The notes under the pieces: generated by a model
Seen by the model: only the letters and a program-made list of their open reading frames with translations
The model's database searches: none
What the model was told of the DNA's origin: nothing
Translations under genes and position numbers: made by a program
Part shown: positions 45,838-53,936 of the stretch, piece after piece
How positions within the stretch are numbered: position 1 is the stretch's first letter
How the letters are laid out: each line of letters starts with the position of its first letter
Origin: Butyrivibrio proteoclasticus P6B7
GTDB taxonomy: Bacteria > Bacillota > Clostridia > Lachnospirales > Lachnospiraceae
Assembly: GCF_000622085.1 (NCBI RefSeq)
Contig: NZ_JHWL01000019.1
Span: 1 to 64,000 of the forward strand
Reading direction: 5' to 3'
Length of the DNA stretch: 64,000 nucleotides

Positions 45838-46653
45838 TTAAAACGTATATGTTGCCACGTAGTCCACACCATCTGGAGTATTGATTCCTGGATCTTCTAC
45901 AGAAAGCTTTGGCGCTCTCATTTCGCTGAGCATCTGACTTTCAAAGTGATAAAGAGCTATTCCAAGATCAATTTTCTGAAGGTCGTAGTCTGGAGTTAAA
46001 AATCCTTTATCATGTTTTTCATAGAAATGGGCTTTCTTTCCATCTATTACTATTCTCCAAGGCTGCTTGTTCACAGCTGATGGAGCTATGCGTACTGCCT
46101 CAAGGTCGTCGTATAGGCCATTCTCCTTGGCAAACCTCTCAGTAAGCGGCTTAGAAAAGTCTCCTTCAAAGAAAAGCTCTTCAAAGCTCATTCTTGTGTC
46201 AGCCTTAACTCCCTTTCGCATAAGTGTCTCTTTTACAGACATTCTCTTTGCAGGGGCTCCAAGAGGGCTAACACATGGCATCACTTCATTCTCTGCAAGA
46301 CCAGAAGCCTTCTCAAACTTCTCTCTTGGCATTGTTCCGCCGATCCATACATTCCCAAGACCCAGCTCCTGTGCCTTCATAAGGAGCTTCTCAAAGCTAT
46401 AGCCATAGCCTTCTTCTGCGTGGCTTTCTTTCCCCACAATCGCGCTGACATAGATCTTTTCACCTGTAAGAACAGGGCTGGAAAGCTTATGCTCTTTAGC
46501 ATCGAGAAACACAAATCTAACCTTCACTCCATAGGGATTAGTTATAGTCTCAGCAAATTCCTTAAGCTGATCCAGAATAGCCTTTTCTGGCATATTGTCA
46601 TCAAAGCTTCTTACGCTTCTTCTTTGTCTAGCCAATTCCAAAAAACCAGTCAT
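45838..46653 (-). CDS. Nitroreductase-family protein (TM1586 type)
   Basis: 271 residues with the two-lobed FMN nitroreductase fold. FLELARQRRSVRSFDDNMPE is the FMN-binding start, LMKAQELGLGNVWIGG the middle, and RIAPSAVNKQPWRIVIDGKK the second lobe (usually split as two half domains in TM1586-type proteins). It should reduce nitro or quinone-like compounds with NAD(P)H. Single gene, substrate unknown. Confidence 0.9.
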   Translation of the reverse strand: MTGFLELARQRRSVRSFDDNMPEKAILDQLKEFAETITNPYGVKVRFVFLDAKEHKLSSPVLTGEKIYVSAIVGKESHAEEGYGYSFEKLLMKAQELGLGNVWIGGTMPREKFEKASGLAENEVMPCVSPLGAPAKRMSVKETLMRKGVKADTRMSFEELFFEGDFSKPLTERFAKENGLYDDLEAVRIAPSAVNKQPWRIVIDGKKAHFYEKHDKGFLTPDYDLQKIDLGIALYHFESQMLSEMRAPKLSVEDPGINTPDGVDYVATYTF

Positions 46654-46787
46654 TACCTTTCACCTCACTTATTCATTAGTCTCAAAAAGTTGTTGAAAGG
46701 ATTATAACATATTTTGTGTTTTTGGCAATTATATTGTATGCAATTTTGTATATGAATTTAAAAGGCCCATATCAATTTCGGTCTGAC

Positions 46788-47390
46788 TCACACGCCAAAG
46801 CGGTACTCTTTCTCTTCCTTCTCATTTGGAACCAGGCCAAATTCCTTGATTACAAGATCCGCCACCTCATCTGGCTCAAGATTCGTGTTATCAATCTTTA
46901 AATGATTTTCAAACCAGGACTCACCCTCATCTGTGTTAAGTTTGTACCTCTCCACATCCTTTAAGAGGTTAGCCTTGCTCCATTCGACATCTTTCTTTGA
47001 TGCCTTTCTCTCCATGCGGTGAGGAGTCTCATTTCTTAAAAGTCTTGTTTCAAGAGTGGCACTTAGTTCTACGAAATAGAAGTGTCCGCCATCTTTTTCA
47101 AAAAGAGCTCTCAATGACTCCAGATAGTCACGCTCTTCCTGCATATCAAAGGCACAAACATAAGTAAATAGCAGATCCACATTGTGCTTCACTGCCAGCT
47201 CAAATGCCTTTTCTCTAAAATAGCTATTGAATTCCCTTTGCGCAGGAGTATCAAAGCCAAAGATCTTATCTGACATCTCAATGCTGTCATGATTCATCAT
47301 CATATTGTACTTAAGCTTATCTCTAAGACTCTCAGCCACAGTCATTTTACCCACTGCCTGAGGTCCACACACTACAATCAGGTTTGCCAT
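46788..47390 (-). CDS. P-loop nucleotide kinase-like protein
   Basis: 200 residues. Walker A is VVCGPQAVGKMT (residues 6-17), followed by MMMNHDSIEMSD and a Tyr/Asp Walker B-like LLFTYVCAFDMQEERDYLES. A lid-like RNETPHRMERKASKK is present. The family resembles AAA_33-type or shikimate-kinase-like small kinases whose substrates are unknown. Gene follows the broken acetyltransferase region in the same direction (minus strand, downstream). Confidence 0.8.
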   Translation of the reverse strand: MANLIVVCGPQAVGKMTVAESLRDKLKYNMMMNHDSIEMSDKIFGFDTPAQREFNSYFREKAFELAVKHNVDLLFTYVCAFDMQEERDYLESLRALFEKDGGHFYFVELSATLETRLLRNETPHRMERKASKKDVEWSKANLLKDVERYKLNTDEGESWFENHLKIDNTNLEPDEVADLVIKEFGLVPNEKEEKEYRFGV

Positions 47391-47407
47391 TTAGTCTCCT
47401 CCACAAA

Positions 47408-47956
47408 TTATAAGAACAGAACCATGTTTATCTCATCAATATATGTGCCATCCTTGAGCTTGTACGCCCTGAGAATCCTGCCCGTTTCCTGGAAGCCCAT
47501 CTTCTAATAAAGAGCTATTCCTTTTTTGTTGTCTGCATATACGCCAAGTTCTATCTGCTCAAATCCTAGCTCTTTTGCCTTATCAATTGCCTTAGTCATA
47601 AGAATTGTTCCAAGACCACAGCCACAATACGCCTGTTCAAGAGCAATTGCAAAATCGCACCTGTGCTTAAGCTTAATGTGGTTTCTATGTCGTGAAATAG
47701 AGCAATTACCTACCGCCTTATCTCCATCGAATACCGTAAACCACGCTGAGGCCTCAGCTTCAAGGCTATCATTGATTATCCTCTTTTCTCTTTCAATATC
47801 TGGGCTTATTTCTTCAGGATATCTGACAAGAAAATGTGTCTCCTCCGCCGTTTTCACTATGTAATCCAGCATAGTCTGGGCATCCTTCTCCTCAGCAGAT
47901 CTAAGGGTAAGCTCTCTCCCATCCTTAAGCGTTATCGTTTCTTCTTTAATTCTCAT
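47408..47956 (-). pseudogene. GNAT acetyltransferase interrupted by one in-frame TAG
   Basis: The ATG at 47956 has AAAGGAGAGG upstream. The frame encodes a GNAT domain (acetyl-CoA loop LEQAYCGCGLGTILMTKAID) and is open to YADNKKGIALY, where TAG (47504-47506) stops it. The same frame then continues with KMGFQETGRILRAYKLKDG and ends TYIDEINMVLFL at a TAA (47408-47410). GNAT proteins usually read ALYEKxGF here, so the TAG replaces a Glu codon. Either the gene is a fresh pseudogene, the protein is made short, or the stop is read through. A sequencing error is also possible. Confidence 0.85.
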
Positions 47957-47998
47957 TATGCCTCTCCTTTGATGTAATTTGGATGCCCCAAGCCACTG

Positions 47999-48042
47999 GG
48001 GGACGGTTCTAATTGGCTCTGGAGTCAATTAGAACCGTCCCC
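47999..48042. repeat. Second copy of the GGGGACGGTTCT hairpin
   Basis: Arms 47999-48019 and 48022-48042 pair over 21 bases with one G-T. The core GGGGACGGTTCT is the same as in the perfect palindrome at 24658-24732, but the tip reads AATTGGCTC rather than AGTTGACTCC. It lies between two acetyltransferase genes. Confidence 0.85.
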
Positions 48043-48048
48043 ATTGAC

Positions 48049-48906
48049 TTATGCGTGGGTTATTGATTGGAACATGTATGCATCGTTGGCGGTGTCTTCG
48101 AAGAATTTACCCCGCACGAAGAAATGTGTGTCCTCTTCAATTAGCTCTTTTACATCGAATCCCTCTGTACTTCTAGGGGTAAAGTTTAAAAGAACTGTCT
48201 TAATCTCTTTTCCAAATGATGAGATTATCTGGTCCAGATTCCCATTACCGATGATGGCATGGAGGATAAGGGTGTTATCCTCTATCTCTGCAATGGCGTA
48301 GCTATCGCATTCTGGAATGTAGAAGGTATTCTCCTGCATGAACTGTGACAGGTAGAACATGTATAGGCCAGTATTGGAGACCATGTAGACTTTGCTGTTC
48401 TGCTCTTTTTCATTAAGAAGCTTTACCATTTTGTCCCAGTCACTTTTATCAGCCATTGGAACCAGTGTAGCAGTCTGGTCCCTTGTAATATCCACAGATT
48501 TACTGTACTGATACTCTTTACTCTCTACAAATCCAAACCTTGGGTAAAAGTCCACCACAGAGTCGTTGGCGTATAGGTACATTCCATCAACCTTGCCCTC
48601 ATAGTCACTGATCACTCTTTCCATCAGTGCTCTGGAATAACCCTTTCCACGGTAATCAGGATCTGTCATTACTGTGCCTATCTGGATCAGGCGTACAATC
48701 CTGCCATCGTAGTTCATGTTGCAGGCATTTACTGACACATTGGCTACAACCTCACCATCCTCAATGACTGAATATGGGATGTAGTTATCCTTCCAAAAAC
48801 CATTCTGGTACCAGTTCTCAAAGTTAAGGCCAAAGGACTTTTCCGCAAGCCTGTTGAAGGATGCTCTAAGGGCCTCGTTATCTCGATAGTTATATTCAAT
48901 TCTCAT
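48049..48906 (-). CDS. GNAT N-acetyltransferase
   Basis: 285 residues. Residues ~60-125 hold the GNAT core: VRLIQIGTVMTDPDYRGKGY and SRALMERVISDY, with the acetyl-CoA R/Q-x-x-G-x-G/A loop as YRGKGYSRA, then YLYANDSVVDFYPRFGFV. The C-terminal ~140 residues form a second lobe, as in two-domain GNATs of the Eis type. Substrate unknown. It lies in a run of three GNAT genes. Confidence 0.9.
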   Translation of the reverse strand: MRIEYNYRDNEALRASFNRLAEKSFGLNFENWYQNGFWKDNYIPYSVIEDGEVVANVSVNACNMNYDGRIVRLIQIGTVMTDPDYRGKGYSRALMERVISDYEGKVDGMYLYANDSVVDFYPRFGFVESKEYQYSKSVDITRDQTATLVPMADKSDWDKMVKLLNEKEQNSKVYMVSNTGLYMFYLSQFMQENTFYIPECDSYAIAEIEDNTLILHAIIGNGNLDQIISSFGKEIKTVLLNFTPRSTEGFDVKELIEEDTHFFVRGKFFEDTANDAYMFQSITHA

Positions 48907-49010
48907 ATCGTATTCCTCTAGTACTACGTACTAATTATGTCATCAACGATTATCTTTATTAGTTAACAAGTTAAGATAACAATCGTTTTCATTAATTCAC
49001 CCATACATAC

Positions 49011-49517
49011 TTACTTTACAGCCAGTATATGTCCCTGAAGTTCCAGTTCTTTTCCAGAATCTGTGGTCAATTTCTCTACCTCAAGATCTGTAATCTCATA
49101 ATCCTTAGCAAACTTATTAAGAAGCTTGTTACTGCCAGCATTACGTACGTCTGCCTCGTAAAAGAACTGTCTAATACCATGGTTCTTTATCGCATAGTCA
49201 AGGGTCTGGCTAAGAGCATCAAATGCATAACCCTTGCCCCATTCTGATTTCTTGATCCAAACGCCAACTTCTGGACAGTCAGTCTTTATTGCATGAACTT
49301 CAGTACTTCCAAGGAATTCACCATCCTCAGATAGAATGCTAAAAAGAAGCATTTCTCCGCTTTCTACCTCATCCATGAATTCTCCCAGCAGCTCTTTTTC
49401 CTCTTCTAAGCTCTCACATGGATCTGGCCACTGGAACTTTGTAATCTCTTCGTTGAATTCTCTATAGTAGTCATCAAGATAGTCCATCTTGAAGGGTTCG
49501 ATGTGTATTATAGTCAA
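49011..49517 (-). CDS. GNAT acetyltransferase, RimJ/RimL-like
   Basis: 168 residues. The core PEVGVWIKKSEWGKGYAFDA and LSQTLDYAIKNHGIRQFFYE follows the acetyltransferase_3 pattern: a GVWI strand, a WGKGYA loop, then a helix and an ADVRNAGSNKLLNKF strand-helix. Substrates in this group are N-terminal residues, antibiotics or other amines. No close neighbour tells which. Confidence 0.88.
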   Translation of the reverse strand: MTIIHIEPFKMDYLDDYYREFNEEITKFQWPDPCESLEEEKELLGEFMDEVESGEMLLFSILSEDGEFLGSTEVHAIKTDCPEVGVWIKKSEWGKGYAFDALSQTLDYAIKNHGIRQFFYEADVRNAGSNKLLNKFAKDYEITDLEVEKLTTDSGKELELQGHILAVK

Positions 49518-49605
49518 ATATTCTTTTACCTTTCACATATTTTTCAGCCATAAATCACGCATCATAGCTGCAGTTAGTAGTGTTTTTCCAATCAACCGTT
49601 ATTTA

Positions 49606-49998
49606 TTATATCCACCACTCAGGAGTCAATTCTCCCAGCGTCACAATTCTGCCGTTTTCATAGTCCATCATGATCTCAACATCCTGATATTTTCCTGGCA
49701 TTAGCTGAGTCATCATCTCTCGGCAGGCGCCGCATGGAGCTCCTGTCTTTCCATCTGGCATAATTGCAAGGACTCTTTTTATTTCATGCTCGCCATTGGT
49801 GATCATGTTGAAAATGGCATTTCTCTCAGCGCATACGCCAAGTGTGCAGCTGGTATCTACGCAAACTCCCTTGTAGATATTGCCTGATGCTGATTCTATC
49901 GCAGCTGCAACGCCGCCAGCGTAGATCCTATCTGAGATTTCCCTAGGATTCTGCACTGACTTTGCAGCATTAAATAATTCTTCCCATATCTTATCCAT
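49606..49998 (-). CDS. cdd: Cytidine deaminase
   Basis: 130 residues, normal for homotetrameric cytidine deaminases. The zinc site is formed by CAERNAIFNM and PCGACREMMTQL; the Glu of CAE is the proton shuttle. It deaminates (deoxy)cytidine for pyrimidine salvage. Residues 1-50 carry the usual YAGGVAAAIESASGNIYKGV substrate segment. It lies 15 bp after the exporter genes in the same direction. Confidence 0.95.
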   Translation of the reverse strand: MDKIWEELFNAAKSVQNPREISDRIYAGGVAAAIESASGNIYKGVCVDTSCTLGVCAERNAIFNMITNGEHEIKRVLAIMPDGKTGAPCGACREMMTQLMPGKYQDVEIMMDYENGRIVTLGELTPEWWI

Positions 49999-50013
49999 TA
50001 TATCATCTCCTAA

Positions 50014-51795
50014 TTACGCAAACTGTGCCATGTACAGGTCATAGTATGCACCGCGCTTTGCAATGAGCTGATCGTGGCTGCCAGTCTCCTGGATACCGCC
50101 GCCGTTAATAACGAAGATGCGGTCTGCATTCTTAATTGTTGATAAGCGGTGCGCAATAACAAAGCTTGTACGGCCCTTTAAAAGCGCCTGGATGCCCTTC
50201 TGAACCAGCATCTCTGTGTGAGTATCTATGCTACTTGTGGCCTCATCAAGGATAAGGATCTTGGGCATAGAAATCATGGTACGGGCAAAGGCGATAAGCT
50301 GTCTCTGACCGATGGACAGGCCTGCGCCGCGCTCTTTAAGTTCTGTATCGTAGCCCTTTTCAAGCTCCATGATAAAGTCGTGGGCGTTAACTGCCTTAGC
50401 TGCAGCGATCATCTCCTCTTCTGTGGCGTCAAGCTTACCATACATGATGTTCTCGCGAACTGTACCCTGGAAGATGAAGTTATCCTGGGTCATGACGCCC
50501 ATCTGACTTCTAAGGCTATTGATGGTAACGTCTGTAAGGTCGTTGTCATCAACATATATCTTACCCTTCTGGATGTCATAAAATCTGCTGATAAGGTTAA
50601 CAATTGTGGACTTGCCGGCGCCGGTTGGACCAACAAGGGCAATTGTCTCGCCAGGTCTTGCTTCAAAGCTGACGTTATCAAGAACCTTAGTCTCTGCCTC
50701 AGTTCCCTCGTCATAGGTAAAGCCAACATTCTCAAAGCGCACCTTTCCGCGGATAGGAGGTAGCTCTTTTGCCCCGTCCTTATCAACGATGGTGGCCTCG
50801 GTGTCCAGAATATCAAAGACACGCTCTGCTGCGGTCATATTGGTAACAAGCTGGTTGTAGTAGTTGGAAAGACCCATGATTGGACTCCAGAACATACCAC
50901 AGTAGCTTGCAAAGGCTGTAAGAAGGCCCACTGACGCATCTGTGTAGCCAAGGAATCTTACAGCTACAAGATAAAGAGCCATGCTGCTTATTGCCCAGCT
51001 CATGTCAATTGAAGGTCCAAAAAGATCTACTGCTCTGCAGGCCTTGATATAGGCATCGCGGTGGGCATTAGCCAGTTCTCTAAAGGTCTTCTTGGTCTCG
51101 CTCTCAGCATTAAAGCTCTGTACAACTGAGATTCCAGCGATATCCTCATGGATATAAGCTGTAAGGTTAGAGGACTTCTTACGAACATCCTCCCAGCGCT
51201 TGTGGCCTACGCTTCTGATCCAGAAAACGCTGACAAAGAGGATTGGCAGTGATACAAAGGTTCCAAGAGCAAGCTTCCAGTCCTTTACAAGCATGATCAC
51301 CACAACTCCCGCAACTGTGATGAAGTTAGGGATCAGGTTTGTGATGGTGTTGGCCATTACATCCTTCATGGAGTTAACGTCTCCAATGATGCGGGCCAGG
51401 ACCTTACCAGTTGGTCTTGAATCAAAAAATGAAAAAGACAATGTCTGGATGTGCTCATAAAGCTCCTGGCGCACATCTAAGAGAACCTTGTTAGCCACCT
51501 TGTTCATCAGATACATTCTGATCTTTACGAAAACAATGTAGACAATTCCAAGAACCACGATGATGCCTGCAGCTGACAGCAGTCCGTTGACATTTCTGTT
51601 GGCCACATGCTCATCAATTGCATATTCGATGAGGAGTGGGCTCACAAGGCTGATTCCAACTGCGATTCCCAGTGAAATTAAAACTGGAATTATCTCATAA
51701 ATATGTGGTTTTAAATATCTAATAAGACGGACAAATATCTTTTTCCTGTCCGTGTGCTTTAGTGTCTCATCTTCACGAAATGAGTTAGTTGCCAT
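50014..51795 (-). CDS. Heterodimeric ABC exporter, subunit B
   Basis: 593 residues: a six-helix type I exporter domain (~1-330) and an ABC ATPase domain. Walker A is VGPTGAGKST, the signature is LSIGQRQL (degenerate, Ile for Gly) and Walker B is ILILDEATSSID with the catalytic Glu. Its ATG overlaps the stop of subunit A (TAATG), so the two are coupled. Together they make a BmrC/BmrD-like multidrug exporter, and the LSIGQ loop completes the inactive site of the partner. Exported compounds are unknown. Confidence 0.95.
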   Translation of the reverse strand: MATNSFREDETLKHTDRKKIFVRLIRYLKPHIYEIIPVLISLGIAVGISLVSPLLIEYAIDEHVANRNVNGLLSAAGIIVVLGIVYIVFVKIRMYLMNKVANKVLLDVRQELYEHIQTLSFSFFDSRPTGKVLARIIGDVNSMKDVMANTITNLIPNFITVAGVVVIMLVKDWKLALGTFVSLPILFVSVFWIRSVGHKRWEDVRKKSSNLTAYIHEDIAGISVVQSFNAESETKKTFRELANAHRDAYIKACRAVDLFGPSIDMSWAISSMALYLVAVRFLGYTDASVGLLTAFASYCGMFWSPIMGLSNYYNQLVTNMTAAERVFDILDTEATIVDKDGAKELPPIRGKVRFENVGFTYDEGTEAETKVLDNVSFEARPGETIALVGPTGAGKSTIVNLISRFYDIQKGKIYVDDNDLTDVTINSLRSQMGVMTQDNFIFQGTVRENIMYGKLDATEEEMIAAAKAVNAHDFIMELEKGYDTELKERGAGLSIGQRQLIAFARTMISMPKILILDEATSSIDTHTEMLVQKGIQALLKGRTSFVIAHRLSTIKNADRIFVINGGGIQETGSHDQLIAKRGAYYDLYMAQFA

Positions 51796-53528
51796 TACGC
51801 ACTCACCTCCATTTCTTCCAGAGCTCCGTATTGCGCAATGTATGTATCGTAGTAGAGCCCCTTCTTTCTAAGCAGCTGCTCGTGGGTTCCACGCTCAGCT
51901 ATACGACCATCCTTAAGATAGATGATCTCATCTGCGTTTCTAACTGCAGAAATTCTGTGAGCAACAATAATTCTGGTTGTGCTCTTGATCTCATCCAGAG
52001 TCTTCTGGATCTCTGCCTCTGTCTCCATATCAAGGGCTGAAGTTGAATCGTCAAGAACCAGTATTGGTGCATCCTTTGAGATGGCACGGGCGATACTGAT
52101 ACGCTGCTTCTGTCCTCCTGAAAGGCCTACGCCTCTCTCACCAATAACTGTCTTGTACTGCTCATCAAGCTTTTCGATAAACTCGCTGGCCTTGGCCTTC
52201 TTAGCAGCATCAACAATAGTATCCATGGTCATTTCTTCCCTGCGACCCATGCGGATATTCTCCTCAATGGTGTCAGAGAAAAGAAATACATCCTGCATAA
52301 CTACTGATGTGGCACCTCGTACCTGGTCAAGGTCCATCTCCTTAAGCTCATTGCCATCAAGCCTGATGGTGCCCTCTGTAGGGTCATAGAAACGCTGTAA
52401 AAGGTTAACTATGGTTGACTTTCCAGAGCCTGTCTGGCCCATAATTCCAAGGGTCTTGCCCTTTTGAAGGCTAAAGCTTATATCTGACAGTATCTCTTTA
52501 TCTCCAAGAGTAAGTGACACGTGGTCAAACTCAACCTCTCCCTTAACCTCTTCAACATGCTTTGGTTCTGGGCAGACGGATAATGTAGAATGCTCTTCAT
52601 AGATCTTTTTAACCTTCTTCATTGATGCGAAGGCGCTGGAGATCTCGTTGGTGATCCATCCAAGCTCCTCCATAGGCCATGTGCAGTTCCTTGCGTAGAT
52701 TATGTAGGCCGCAAGATCGCCCAGGTCCATGTGTCCGTTAATTACGGAGATTCCGCCAAGAACTGCGCAGGCTACGGGAAGAAGTGTTCCAGCCAGCTGA
52801 AATACTGGATAGAAGCGAATCAAAACCTTAGCCTCCTGCATGTTCAGGTCATGGTATTTCTTATTGTGTTCAAAGAACTTCTTAATCTCATAATCTTCCC
52901 TGGCAAATGCCTTAACTGTGCGCACTCCAGCCAGATTCTCTTCCGCGATCGTTGTAAGAAGAGCGTTCTCCTCACTTATGTCGTCGTAGACTTTGTCCAG
53001 CTTCTTCTCCATGATGATGGCTGTGGCTCCGCAGATTGCCATAAATGTAAGAGGTAAAAGAGTAAGAACCGCATTTATCCTAAACATGAAATACAGGATA
53101 AGTACTGCGTTGATCACTACCTCCATGCCCATCATGGCCGCCATTCCAACAAGCTGATAGATCTTGTCGATATCATCCTTAACTCTGGCCATCAGCTCTC
53201 CTGTGCTGGCATCGTCAAAATAGTCAAGAGAAAGTCCCTGAATATGGTCAAAGAGATCCTTTCTCATCTCAGTTCCGATGGTTATACAATTCTTGTCGAA
53301 TGTATATTCACGGAAGTATCCAAAAACACTTCTGCCTACGCCGATTACAATAATGATTCCAAGCAGAAATGGGAACAGATCATAATTCTGGCCGACTAAA
53401 ACGTCATTTACAATTTTCTTAGTTACTTTAGGGAACATCATGTCAAGGGCAATCGCTATCAACATGAACGTTACTGCCATGGTGTATGATGCCCAGTGCT
53501 TTCGCACATAACTTCCTAGTGTCTTCAT
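51795..53528 (-). CDS. Heterodimeric ABC exporter, subunit A
   Basis: 577 residues. Six membrane helices (~1-320) followed by the ATPase: Walker A GQTGSGKST, signature LSGGQKQR, Walker B ILVLDDSTSALD. The catalytic Glu of Walker B is Asp here, while the partner has Glu, the usual asymmetry of heterodimeric exporters with one degenerate ATP site. GGGAGGG precedes the ATG. The gene is behind a leader peptide and terminator (53652-53809), which suggests antibiotic-sensitive attenuation. Confidence 0.95.
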   Translation of the reverse strand: MKTLGSYVRKHWASYTMAVTFMLIAIALDMMFPKVTKKIVNDVLVGQNYDLFPFLLGIIIVIGVGRSVFGYFREYTFDKNCITIGTEMRKDLFDHIQGLSLDYFDDASTGELMARVKDDIDKIYQLVGMAAMMGMEVVINAVLILYFMFRINAVLTLLPLTFMAICGATAIIMEKKLDKVYDDISEENALLTTIAEENLAGVRTVKAFAREDYEIKKFFEHNKKYHDLNMQEAKVLIRFYPVFQLAGTLLPVACAVLGGISVINGHMDLGDLAAYIIYARNCTWPMEELGWITNEISSAFASMKKVKKIYEEHSTLSVCPEPKHVEEVKGEVEFDHVSLTLGDKEILSDISFSLQKGKTLGIMGQTGSGKSTIVNLLQRFYDPTEGTIRLDGNELKEMDLDQVRGATSVVMQDVFLFSDTIEENIRMGRREEMTMDTIVDAAKKAKASEFIEKLDEQYKTVIGERGVGLSGGQKQRISIARAISKDAPILVLDDSTSALDMETEAEIQKTLDEIKSTTRIIVAHRISAVRNADEIIYLKDGRIAERGTHEQLLRKKGLYYDTYIAQYGALEEMEVSA

Positions 53529-53651
53529 TTATCCCTCCCTGTGGTGCAAATGCAATTAAGCCATAGAGCCAATTGCACATTTTCGTTTCCTTTATGTCTC
53601 ATTCCTCGGGTTCTGTGAACTTTGAAAACGGGCCCAGTTTCCAAAACAGCA

Positions 53652-53690
53652 TAAAAAAACCCTAGGCAAATCATCCAGACTTACCTAGGG
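53652..53690 (-). terminator. Attenuator terminator upstream of the ABC exporter
   Basis: On the minus strand CCCTAGG and CCTAGGG close a stem that extends through an inner AAGTC/GATTT pairing, followed by TTTTTTT. It lies between the leader peptide and subunit A, which is 124 bases further on. No other gene ends here, so it should work as an attenuator. Confidence 0.88.
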
Positions 53691-53734
53691 CATGCGTATC
53701 ACAATGTCATTCTATTTAGATGCGGCAAATAGCC

Positions 53735-53809
53735 TTATCCACGCAGAATATCCCGAGGTAAAGTCATAGCATAATTATGTAGTACTCTGATTTTTGCCAC
53801 ATTAATCAT
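53735..53809 (-). CDS. Leader peptide of the ABC exporter operon
   Basis: A 24-codon frame starts ATG (53809) after GCGAGGTAAATGTA and reads MINVAKI then RVLHNYAMTLPRDILRG before TAA. It lies 45 bases before a terminator hairpin and upstream of a multidrug ABC exporter. This is the layout of ribosome-stalling leaders such as bmrB. The nine bases CGAGGTAAA at its ribosome site (53814-53822) are exactly complementary to TTTACCTCG in its codons 16-19 (53754-53762), so translation of the leader can be self-occluded. The frame has no close in-window relative; regulation is inferred. Confidence 0.75.
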   Translation of the reverse strand: MINVAKIRVLHNYAMTLPRDILRG

Positions 53810-53936
53810 TACATTTACCTCGCTTTCATTAAAATTTATCAGCCGTAGCACTGCTGACCTTTTGATAATTGCACATCAAAATTACATTGTCAACACAATT
53901 TTTGAAATTTTAATACATTTTTCTAAAAACTCGTGA

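Noticed and set aside
47957-48028. N-terminal extension of the interrupted GNAT gene
   Set aside because: It reads through the GGGGACGGTTCT hairpin; the ribosome site and the usual GNAT start support ATG 47956.
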